NCBI GenBank assembly: GCA_013812995.1
Contig: JACCSL010000387.1
Location: 1-8,881, forward strand
DNA from: Ardenticatenales bacterium
GTDB taxonomy: Bacteria; Chloroflexota; Anaerolineae; Ardenticatenales; Ardenticatenaceae
Reading direction: 5' to 3'
DNA: 8,881 bases
Made by a program: the position numbers and the translations under genes. Below the pieces are notes generated by a model that saw only the letters and a list, made by a program, of their open reading frames with translations, was not told where the DNA came from and did no database searches. How positions within the stretch are numbered: position 1 is the first letter of the stretch; the number at the start of each line of letters is the position of its first letter. Shown here in pieces: positions 1 through 7,400 of this stretch.

Positions 1-107
1 GTGCCCCCTCTCCCGACGTCAGGAGAGGGGCACGGCACGGATTTTTCCCCCTCCCCTGAAATCGGGGGAGGGGGCGGCGCGCCGCGCCGGGGGTGGGGGC
101 TCTCCCC
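1..107. repeat. GC-rich double-hairpin repeat inside the methylase gene
   Basis: Two adjacent hairpins are visible. The first pairs CCCCTCTCC-type arms around positions 5-13 and 22-30; the arms extend outward as GTGCCCC and GGGCAC with one bulged C. The second pairs positions 47-56 (CCCCCTCCCC) with 65-74 (GGGGAGGGGG), a perfect 10-bp stem with an 8-nt loop. A perfect palindrome CGGCGCGCCG follows at 75-84, then a G-rich run to about 107. In the methylase frame this reads as a low-complexity Pro/Gly/Arg/Ser-rich stretch starting after RWFGN. It looks like a member of a dispersed intragenic repeat family; the left end may lie outside the window. Confidence 0.7.
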
Positions 108-2903
108 ATTGCCAAACCAGCGCGAGGTGTACACGTCCAGCAGGCGCTTGTAGGGCGCGAGGTGGTCGCTGGCGTCGCGGTAGGCGGCGGCGCTGGCCTG
201 GCTCTGCGCTACGGTGTTGTCGCTCAGGTAGCTGACCTTGCGCATCAGGTCCGTCGCCAGCATCACCCCGGCAAACTTGCTGCCGGAAAAGAGGTCCAGC
301 GTCTCCCCCTCCTGCACATCCAGATACCCCTTCGCCTCGCTCACCCGCGCCCCAATCAGGCTGTTGCCATGCTTGAGGTGATGGTCCAGGAAGCTCAACG
401 GCGCGCCCAGCGTGAAGGCGTCCAGCCAGAGCGATACCTTCGCCAGCTCCACCGCCATCGCGTTGAGGTCCACCCCGTAGAGGCAGCGTTTCAGCACGGC
501 GCGCTTGAGCAGCGCCACGCGCGTCAGCCGCTCCGCGTCGATGGTCACGCGCTGGCGATCCATCTCCAGCAAAATATCGTTCCGTGTCCGGTCAATCAAG
601 GCCCAGACGGGATTCTCGCTCCAACCATTGAGGAAGCTGATGAGCCGGTTGCTGACATAATCCACGACCTCGACCAGGAAATGGCCGCTGCCCATCGCCG
701 GGTCGAGCACGCGCACATTCAGGCAATCGTCCAGGAGCTGCTGATTCTCCACGCGCTCCCAGTAGAGTTCGGGGGATTTGCCATAGTTCGGGGAGCTGCG
801 CGCCTCCATCATCTTCGCATTGTCCCGGTAGCCCTTCTGCGCCGCGCGCAGCCGGGGCGTTAGCGCCTCAAACTTGCGCTCCAGCACCGGGCCAACCGTG
901 TGCTGCACGATGTATTTGACGATGTAATCCGGCGTGTAGTAGCTGCCCGTCGCCTTGCGCTCTTTTTTGTCATTGGCAAGGTACACCGCGCCCCGCTCGA
1001 TGGTCGCCAACGCTTTCTTGACCTCCTTGAAGGGCTGGTAAACCTCCTTGCCCTTCTCCTTCGTCACCGCCAGCTTCGTGTCGGCCAGCCGCAGCTTGAA
1101 CTCCAGCAGCCCCTCGTAGATGCTGCCAAGCTGCCGCACACCCAGCGACTTGAAATCAATGAAAACCAGCGCCTTCGTCTTCTCGTCCTCATCGCGCGCC
1201 AAGCGGTCCAGCCCCAGCGCCAGAAAGCGGTCGGGGATGGTGTAGCGAGCCAGGAACTGCCCCGCCTCGCTGCTCGGGCTGAACAACCCCCCGTTGTAGG
1301 TCGGCATGTTCAGCTCATCGGATCCCTCGTGAATCACCTCGAACAATCGCTGGAGCCGCGCGTACAGCGTTGACTCCTTCCCCTTGAAATGCGTCGCGAG
1401 CCTGTCGGGCGACTCATCCAGCAGCGTGCCGCCCGCGCTCGCGATCTCCTTCTTCAGCCCATCCAGGCTGAGTTCGCGGTAGCCGTGCGCCTCATGGACG
1501 GGCAGCAGCTCCAGGCTCTCCGCGTAGAGCGTGAACATGAGGCGGTAGAGAAAGGTCATCGTTCCGGAGAACACCTGCTCCAGCGCGGCCTCATCCACGC
1601 TCGCGCCCTGCGCCCGCATCTCCGCGATGAAGCCCTGCGCGAACTGCGGGAAGATTTCCACGAAGACGCGCTCTTTCAGCCGCTCGCCCAGTTCCCTGGC
1701 ATAATCGGCGGACTTTTTGAGCAGCGTGTCCAGAAAACCCGTGAACGCCTGCCGCCGGAACATCAGCCACCAGTACTTGAGCGCGGTCAACTGCTCCGTG
1801 GCGGCCAGCGCCTCCTCCAGGTCAATCTCATAGTAATTCGTCGCCTTGTTGCTCGCCGTCGCGGAATAGAGCCGCCAGAGCTTCCCATTGGTGACAATCA
1901 CCCAGGGCGCGACCTGCGCCTCCAGCAGGCTCACCACCGTCGCGCCGGGAATCTCGAAGGGGGTTCCGCCCTGCGCCTCGGGCTGCTCCCGCGACACATC
2001 CACGTCATCCAGCGTGCGGTTCCACACGTAGGTCAGCGCCGCCGCGATGGGCTGCTCCGGTGCGCCGGGCGCGTAGAGCAGATAATCCGCCGCCCGCGCC
2101 GAGGAGGACGCCCCCTTCTGTGCCACCGCCTCAAAGCCCAGCAACCGGAAGATCGGCTCATAGAGCCCCTGGCGAATCAGCGCCTCCCCCTGGCCCGTAT
2201 ACGTCGCCCGCGCCCTGACGAGCAGCGTGGACACCGCGCGCCCCACAGGGACCACATCCTCCGCCCACTCCTTCGTGAGTTTCACATCCGTCAGCCGCGC
2301 CTTGAGATAATAATCCGAAAACAGGGCGCGATTGTTGAAATACGCCTCGCTCCACTCGGCCAGCAGGTACGCGGAGCGCAGCTTCTCCCACTGGTAGGCC
2401 GCGTCCTCCTCCGTGAAGGTAAAGCGCTTGAGCACGCGCCGCGCCACCTCCTCCGGCTGGAGGCGACCCACCGTGAGCGGAATGGGGCGAATCGTCTGCT
2501 TGAGCGGCTTCCCCAGGCTCTGGCTATGCACCACGCCGCGCTCCAGCAGCACAAACTCCAGCGTCTCATAGTCCCTCGTCAGCACGAGCAGCACGTTCTC
2601 CGGGCGCTCCCGGAAGCGGCGCGCGATCTCATGGCGCAGCCTCGCCGTCACCGAGCGCACCTCCAGCAGATAAATCTGAATATCTCCATCCACCGGGTCC
2701 ACCGCCAGTCGCTCGATCTTATGAATCTGCTGTCGCAGCTCCTCGCTGCCCAGATTCAGGGTCGCGGGGTCCGGGATGTTGAGCCGCCCATCGACATCAT
2801 AACCCAGGCGGGCAAAAAAATGCGCCACCTCATCCGCACTCTCCAACCGCCGAATATCCCCGACCGTCAGCGGCTCATCGTTTCGTCGGCTCTCCTCCAC
2901 CAT
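1..2903 (-). CDS. Eco57I-like type IIG restriction-modification DNA adenine methyltransferase, N-terminal part (runs off left edge)
   Basis: The frame is open for 967 codons with no stop before the window edge. Seen directly: motif X-like ATGSYYTPDYIVKYIV at residues 651-666; SAM-binding motif I DPAMGSGHF at 734-742; a YGVDLN motif at 809-814, matching the usual acidic SAM-contact strand; then FLDHHLKHGNSLIGA. The catalytic NPPY motif should come later and lies outside the window. In the family this enzyme transfers a methyl group from SAM to adenine N6; type IIG members also carry a fused nuclease. The N-terminal third has a nuclease-like layout: YEPIFRLLGFE at 248-258, ADYLLY at 272-277, VTNGKLWRLY at 337-346. 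However, residues 285-299 contain no Glu or Lys where an E-x-K would be expected. Start: this ATG is the only one after an in-frame TGA 30 bp upstream, and GAGGG lies 4 nt before it. Residues 933-967 are encoded by a GC-rich repeat. A BREX PglX or DISARM-type methylase is an alternative. Confidence 0.9.
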   Translation of the reverse strand, partial: MVEESRRNDEPLTVGDIRRLESADEVAHFFARLGYDVDGRLNIPDPATLNLGSEELRQQIHKIERLAVDPVDGDIQIYLLEVRSVTARLRHEIARRFRERPENVLLVLTRDYETLEFVLLERGVVHSQSLGKPLKQTIRPIPLTVGRLQPEEVARRVLKRFTFTEEDAAYQWEKLRSAYLLAEWSEAYFNNRALFSDYYLKARLTDVKLTKEWAEDVVPVGRAVSTLLVRARATYTGQGEALIRQGLYEPIFRLLGFEAVAQKGASSSARAADYLLYAPGAPEQPIAAALTYVWNRTLDDVDVSREQPEAQGGTPFEIPGATVVSLLEAQVAPWVIVTNGKLWRLYSATASNKATNYYEIDLEEALAATEQLTALKYWWLMFRRQAFTGFLDTLLKKSADYARELGERLKERVFVEIFPQFAQGFIAEMRAQGASVDEAALEQVFSGTMTFLYRLMFTLYAESLELLPVHEAHGYRELSLDGLKKEIASAGGTLLDESPDRLATHFKGKESTLYARLQRLFEVIHEGSDELNMPTYNGGLFSPSSEAGQFLARYTIPDRFLALGLDRLARDEDEKTKALVFIDFKSLGVRQLGSIYEGLLEFKLRLADTKLAVTKEKGKEVYQPFKEVKKALATIERGAVYLANDKKERKATGSYYTPDYIVKYIVQHTVGPVLERKFEALTPRLRAAQKGYRDNAKMMEARSSPNYGKSPELYWERVENQQLLDDCLNVRVLDPAMGSGHFLVEVVDYVSNRLISFLNGWSENPVWALIDRTRNDILLEMDRQRVTIDAERLTRVALLKRAVLKRCLYGVDLNAMAVELAKVSLWLDAFTLGAPLSFLDHHLKHGNSLIGARVSEAKGYLDVQEGETLDLFSGSKFAGVMLATDLMRKVSYLSDNTVAQSQASAAAYRDASDHLAPYKRLLDVYTSRWFGNGESPHPRRGAPPPPPISGEGEKSVPCPSPDVGRGG

Positions 2904-2933
2904 GCTGCCCTCACTCCCCCAATGCTGCCCTCA
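2902..2933 (-). repeat. Duplicated ribosome-binding segment before the methylase start
   Basis: The 12-mer ATGCTGCCCTCA (plus-strand reading) occurs at 2902-2913 and again at 2922-2933, a 20-bp period. On the coding strand this is TGAGGGCAGCAT twice. The proximal copy supplies the GAGGG Shine-Dalgarno and the start codon at 2903; in the distal copy the ATG is ATT, so it cannot start translation. Confidence 0.6.
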
Positions 2934-2948
2934 TCGAACGCGCCCGCC

Positions 2949-2974
2949 CGCCGCCATTTTACACGATGGCGGCG
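2949..2974. promoter_or_regulatory. Perfect 9-bp inverted repeat upstream of methylase gene; candidate operator or promoter
   Basis: CGCCGCCAT at 2949-2957 is mirrored by ATGGCGGCG at 2966-2974, with an 8-nt AT-richer centre. It lies 46 bp upstream of the methylase start. On the coding (minus) strand the centre contains TGTAAAAT, which resembles a -10 box (TAAAAT). No convincing -35 hexamer is seen at 17 bp. An operator overlapping a promoter is an inference; the symmetry is observed. Confidence 0.4.
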
Positions 2975-2982
2975 CTGCGGCA

Positions 2983-3107
2983 TAGGGGCAAACCCACTCC
3001 CGACATTGCCCTGACATTGCCCCAACGTTGCTACGACCGGGCGAAGCATTCGCCGCCACGATGTGCCGGGGCGTATGGCTCTGACATGGCGAATGCTGTC
3101 GCCCCTA
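2983..3107. repeat. Small-palindrome mosaic bounded by TAGGGGC / GCCCCTA
   Basis: The stretch is flanked by TAGGGGC (2983-2989) and its complement GCCCCTA (3101-3107). Inside are GGCGAA(3040-3045)/TTCGCC(3049-3054) with a 3-nt loop, GGCGA(3088-3092)/TCGCC(3099-3103) with a 6-nt loop, and the 10-mer GACATTGCCC twice (3002-3011, 3013-3022). The style, GTAGGGGCGA-type ends with GCGAATGC cores, is like dispersed non-coding palindromic elements found in several bacterial phyla. No transposase is encoded, so it would be non-autonomous if mobile at all. Confidence 0.45.
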
Positions 3108-3134
3108 CATTTGCCTTTTTCCTGTGCCCCTTGC

Positions 3135-3211
3135 CTTTGCCGTTCATCCTTCCTTTCCGCCTATCCTTGCTCTTTGCCGTTCATCCTTCCTTTCCGCCTA
3201 TCCTTGCTCTT
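3135..3211. repeat. 37-bp perfect tandem repeat, about 2.1 copies
   Basis: Unit 3135-3171 is repeated without mismatch at 3172-3208, and identity continues 3 nt further. There is no spacer between copies. It lies in a tract (3111-3230) where 102 of 120 plus-strand bases are pyrimidines. On the minus strand each unit contains AAGGAAGGATG, which looks like a ribosome site and start codon, but the frames that follow are very short (7 and 38 codons). Confidence 0.9.
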
Positions 3212-3243
3212 GCCTTCTCCCCTCCCCTTGAGATAGAATCATC

Positions 3244-3822
3244 TCACCTACCCGTGACGAGGGCCATCGCAAGCTGGCGCACAAAGTCGTTCGCGATGAT
3301 ATGGTGGAGGCGGGCCTGCGTCATCTCATAGAGCCAACGACGGAAACGCCGCGTGCTATCTGTACCGGCGATGCGCGCGTGGTACTGTTGGACCTCCATC
3401 CCCACACGTAGTCCAGCATCGGTCGGAAGAAGGCTCATACACAGCATTCCTCCCTCAGGCGCGCCGGGGGCCAGCATCAGCCCGCCCGTGATGGCATAGC
3501 AGACAGTGCCCCCGCCCTGCTTCTCCGTCGTCTGAGCAGGGGCAAAGCAGAGCAGAGGGAGCCTCACCAACGCCACCTCGAAACAGATCTCGTGCTCTTC
3601 CTCCCGTACCTGGATGAACCGCCCGGAGAGCGCCATCAGCCGTCGAAAATAGAAGGGGCCCAGAGTCTCAAGCCTGCTTTCTGTCAGGTGAAACCCCTGG
3701 GGGAGCCAGCTCAGGGGCACAGTCAGCCATTGGGCGGAATACACTTCATTCGTCGAACTCGTTGTAAAGGTATGATCGATGGGGAGCCGCCGAATCTGCT
3801 CCCATCTAGCGTCTACAGCCAT
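3244..3822 (-). CDS. Conserved-looking hypothetical protein, 192 aa
   Basis: I do not recognise this family. The product is 192 residues with no signal peptide and no clear membrane segment. The middle alternates short hydrophobic, probably beta, segments (YSAQWLTVPLSWL near 28-40, ICFEVALVRLPLLCF near 79-93, GGTVCYAITGGLML near 103-116, MLCMSLL near 126-132). A basic, probably helical C-terminus follows (RRFRRWLYEMTQARLHHII near 157-175). Four Cys residues are scattered and form no CxxC pair. The pattern is loosely compatible with a compact beta-barrel or SRPBCC-like fold, but that is a guess. Start: ATG at 3822 is preceded by AGAAAGG with 7 nt spacing. The gene is divergent from the response regulator and lies 340 bp upstream of the methylase gene on the same strand, too far to assume a shared transcript. 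The opposite strand offers only a weaker, featureless frame. Confidence 0.72.
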   Translation of the reverse strand: MAVDARWEQIRRLPIDHTFTTSSTNEVYSAQWLTVPLSWLPQGFHLTESRLETLGPFYFRRLMALSGRFIQVREEEHEICFEVALVRLPLLCFAPAQTTEKQGGGTVCYAITGGLMLAPGAPEGGMLCMSLLPTDAGLRVGMEVQQYHARIAGTDSTRRFRRWLYEMTQARLHHIIANDFVRQLAMALVTGR

Positions 3823-3853
3823 TTTTTGACCTTTCTATTCGTGATTTTTTACC

Positions 3854-3884
3854 ATATTTCCTACAAAAATAATGACTTTTTCAA
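3854..3884 (-). promoter_or_regulatory. Candidate promoter of the 192-aa hypothetical gene
   Basis: On the minus strand TTGAAA (3884-3879) is followed after 19 bp by AAATAT (3859-3854), about 31 bp before the start codon. The area is clearly AT-richer than the flanking genes. Spacing is longer than the sigma-70 optimum, so this is a weak prediction. Confidence 0.3.
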
Positions 3885-3900
3885 ATCATGGCACGACTCG

Positions 3901-3920
3901 CGCCAAACCCTTGGCGTTTT
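3901..3920. promoter_or_regulatory. Inverted repeat followed by T4 in the divergent intergenic region
   Basis: CGCCAA (3901-3906) pairs with TTGGCG (3911-3916) over a 4-nt loop and is followed by TTTT. It sits 96 bp upstream of the receiver start. As RNA on the plus strand it resembles a short intrinsic terminator; as DNA it is a symmetric site that could bind a dimeric regulator. The 6-bp stem is short for a terminator. No plus-strand gene precedes it closely, so an operator or attenuator role is as likely. Confidence 0.35.
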
Positions 3921-4011
3921 GCAGCTTTTGAGGTAGGCTTTATCCACAGAAAATCCTTTCCATAATCTTCTGGAATTGTATCTTTGTTGCATGGGAGCAG
4001 GAGCACAGGTC

Positions 4012-4398
4012 ATGTCCGATACCAAACCTCATATCCTCGTCATTGAGGATTATCAGCCCAACGCGATGTTGGTTTGTGATCTCCTCAGCTTTCACGGGTT
4101 TCGTGTCAGTTGGGCCCCGGATGGCGTGGCAGGGCTGGAAATGGTAACCAAGGAACCCCCGGACCTGATTCTGATGGACATGCAGATGCCACGCATGGAC
4201 GGCTATGCCCTGACAAAGCACCTGAAGGCGGACGACGCCTACAAAGCCATTCCCATCGTTGCCCTCACCGCCTGCGCGATGGTCGGTGATGCGGAGAAAG
4301 CCCTGGCCGCTGGCTGTGATGGATATATGACCAAGCCCGTGAATACCCGCGAGCTACCCCAGGCTGTTCGCCGCTTTTTGCAGGGCAACGCCAGCTAA
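4012..4398 (+). CDS. Single-domain response regulator (CheY/DivK-like receiver)
   Basis: The product is 128 aa, the size of one receiver domain with no output domain. Key residues are all present: acidic pair E12-D13, phospho-acceptor D56 in LILMDMQMPRMDG, switch T86 in VALTA, and K108-P109 in YMTKPV. It should accept phosphate from a histidine kinase and act through protein contact or as a relay intermediate. Start choice: ATG at 4012 has AGGAG (3999-4003) 8 nt upstream. The in-frame ATG at 3991 and TTG at 3976 would add a non-domain extension and lack such a site. The histidine kinase gene follows after 20 bp on the same strand, so it is the natural partner and the two are probably co-transcribed. 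DNA binding by this protein is not expected. Confidence 0.93.
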   Translation: MSDTKPHILVIEDYQPNAMLVCDLLSFHGFRVSWAPDGVAGLEMVTKEPPDLILMDMQMPRMDGYALTKHLKADDAYKAIPIVALTACAMVGDAEKALAAGCDGYMTKPVNTRELPQAVRRFLQGNAS

Positions 4399-4418
4399 AC
4401 CGTATTTCGGAGAGGACG

Positions 4419-7400
4419 ATGGGTCAATCGTTTCCTTACCAGCTTGCCTTCGCCGGGTTGCTGGCTCGTCATCTCGCCACCCCCCTGGATCTGCCTGCTC
4501 TGCTGGACGATGTGGTCCAACTGCTGCATGAGCATCTTCCCCTGGAAGCCGCTCTTTTCTTCATTCCAGAGGAGGAAGGGTGGTGTCTCATGGCGGCGCG
4601 CGACGCACAGGGCGCTTCCCTGTTAAAGGCAGAAGCCGTGCCAGAGACGGTGGGCGCTCAACGAGAGCACACCTCGGCCCGAACTGGCACACTCTTGCCG
4701 CGCACGGCGGGAGAGCTACCCCCGCCCCCTCTGGCACGCCTGAACTCTGGCGGCGGTCGCTGGGTCATTCCTCTCATCAAAGAAGATAAACTCCTCGCCC
4801 TCCTGGACCTCTACCCTGCCCAGCCGCTCTCCCAAGCCGAGGAAGAGTTGCTGGACTCTCTGCAAAGCCCCCTTGTGACCGTGCTACACCGCGCTCACCA
4901 GCCACGCAGGTTTGACCCTGAGCCAGAAGAGAGCCTCCTCAATGGTCAGCCCGCCTCGGCGCGAAGTGCTAGCTTTGAGTTGCTCCATCACAGCCTGACA
5001 AAGATTGCCCAGGCAAAGAACGTGAGTGGGATCCTTCAGCTTATTGCTGATTACGTGCAGGCATCGGGATGGCAGCGGGTCGCGGTGACCCTGCGGGACC
5101 GACATTATTTTCGCGTCACCCACCTTGCCTCGGCCGGGCTGACCCAGGAGGAGCACCAGCACCTGATTCAGACGGCCAAACATGGCAATGTCTGGTTTGA
5201 GCGCCTTGGCCCGGACTACGAGCGCTTCCGTCACGACGGCTGGTACTACCTGCCCGCGCGTGATCCGGCGGTGAGGGCCCTTGGCCTTGGCGGGCTGGAG
5301 TCCAAGACGGAGCGCAGCGGCGAGGGGACATGGCATCCCGAGGATATCCTCTACATGCCGCTACGGGATCACACGGGCCATCCTATTGGTCTGGTGGTGA
5401 TGGATGACCCCGAGGATGAGCAGGCCCCCACCGTCGAGCGGATGCGTCCCCTGCAACTCTTCGTGCGTAACGCGGCCCTCATGCTGGACAACCGTCGCCT
5501 CCAGTGGGAAAGTGCGCGTCGCCTGGCCGCCACGCAACTGGTTCAGGAGACTGCCGCCCTGGTGTCAGCGTCCCGAGGGGCACAGGAAATCGTTCAGCAC
5601 CTTATCGAGAAGCTGTCGAGCCGCTTCGATTACCCGATGGTGGCCGTCTACCTACGCGAGGGAGATACCTTCGTTCTGACGGGGCAGATCGGCTACCCGG
5701 AGTGGACCAACTTCGATCTGATCAATCAGCAGGCAGGGGTGGTGGGTCGTGCCGTGCGCGATAAAGCCGTTCAGTGGGTCCCGGATGTGTCAGAGGATCC
5801 GGACTATGTGATGGGGAACTCCGACGTGGTCAGCGAGGTTGCGATACCTCTGCTTCATAGCAATGAGGTGCTGGGGCTCATCAACGTCGAGAGCACCGTG
5901 TCTCGTCCCCTGACCCTGGAGGACAAGGAACTACTGGCGACCCTGGGCGAGCAACTTGCCACCGCCATCACGAATGCGCAGCTTTTCCGGGATATGCAGC
6001 GCCACGCCCTGCAGGTCAAGACGGCGAGCGAGTTGAGCCGCCACATCACCTCCATCTTGAGCATCGAGCAACTGCTCTCCGAGGTGGTCCAGCTCATCCG
6101 GCGCAACTTTGGCTACTATCATGTCCACATCTTCCTCCATAGCCGGGAGCACGAACGTTGGGTGATGTACGCGGCCTCGGGCGAGGCGGCAGCGGAGTTG
6201 CGTGGGCGCGGCTATTCCTTTGCACCCGATGAGGGTATCGTGGGCCATGTCGGAGCCACGGGTATGGTTCTCCTGGTGCCGGATGTGGCTCAGGACCAGC
6301 GCTATATTTCTCATCCGCTCCTGCCCAAAACGCGTGCTCAGCTCGGGATCCCACTGAGACTGGGGAACCAGGTGCTGGGGGTGCTGGATGTCCATACCGA
6401 TGTTCCCCACGGTCTCACCGAGAGTGACCGGGAACTGCTAGAGAGCCTGGCAAACCAGATCGCGGTGGCGCTGAACAACGCGCAACTCTTTAGTGAGGTC
6501 GAGACACAACTCGCTGAGCGGGAACGACTCTATCAGGCATCCTTCGCGATTTCCAGCGCGCAGAGCGTGGAGGAGGTTTTGGAGGCGGTCATGCGGCCCC
6601 TGGCGGCCCCGCACCTCATTCGCGCTGGCCTGCTCATCCCGGAACATGGCGAGGAGGGGCTGGGGATCGAGACGGTCCCGGAGGTGCTGGAGGTCGCTGC
6701 CATCTGGAACCCCACGGCGCGTCCGCTGCTCATTCAGCCGAACACGCGGCTGCGGGCAGAAACCATGCCCTCGCTGCACAACATGGTAACGGACTATGTG
6801 CAAGTCGTCAGCAATGTACAAGAGGATGAGCGCCTCGATCCGGTCACACGCGCCATCATTTCGCAGCTGGGCGTGAACTCCCTTGCCCTGGTACCTCTGC
6901 GCGGCGGCAAATATGTGATGGGCTGGCTGCTACTCATGAGCAACCGCCTGAACGCTCTGGACGAGAAACTGCTCAAACCGTACCAGACCCTTGCCGACCA
7001 GGCCGCGCTGGCCGTCGAGCGCGTCGAGCTGCTCAGCCAGACGCAGCTCCGCGCGGAGCGCCTCTCTGTGCTTAACACGCTGGCGAGCAACGTTATCTCC
7101 TCACTCGACCTACAGAAGACGCTAGAAGACTCCGTGCAGGCGATGGCCCAGCTCTTCCGCGTGCGGCAGTCCGGGCTGTTGCTTTTCGAGCAGGGGAACA
7201 CCCGGAGCCGCCTCGTGGCCCAGTACCGCGAGGATGGCTTCCGCCACACTCAGACTATCTACGTTCCCATTAAGGGAAACCCCCTCACCGAGCGGTTGCT
7301 GGAGACCCGCGCCCCCGTCTACATCAAGCAGATCAGCACGGATCCGCTCGCCATCAGGATTCGCGAGGGAACCCACCCCCGCTCCTACACGGCAATGCTG

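Noticed and set aside
93..3014. Long open plus-strand frames (256, 157 and 541 codons) across the left third
   Set aside because: They lie antisense to the methylase frame, which carries recognisable SAM-binding motifs. Their Arg/Leu/Gln/His-rich products have no domain-like pattern and are typical shadows of a GC-rich gene.
2867..3049. 60-codon minus-strand frame overlapping the methylase start, considered as a C-protein
   Set aside because: It has no helix-turn-helix pattern and crosses the palindromic repeat region; composition looks random.
3031..3147. 38-codon minus-strand frame starting in the tandem repeat behind a good purine-rich site
   Set aside because: The product is low-complexity and reads through the small palindromes; the same start in the other repeat copy stops after 7 codons.
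3135..3211. CRISPR repeat, because the unit is 37 bp
   Set aside because: The copies are directly adjacent with no spacer and there are only two.
3592..3936. 114-codon plus-strand frame opposite the hypothetical gene
   Set aside because: It runs from inside the minus-strand gene into the AT-rich intergenic region with no domain-like features; the minus-strand frame is longer and has a better start.
3976..4011. Upstream TTG or ATG starts for the receiver
   Set aside because: They add residues outside the receiver fold and lack a well-spaced ribosome site, unlike ATG at 4012.
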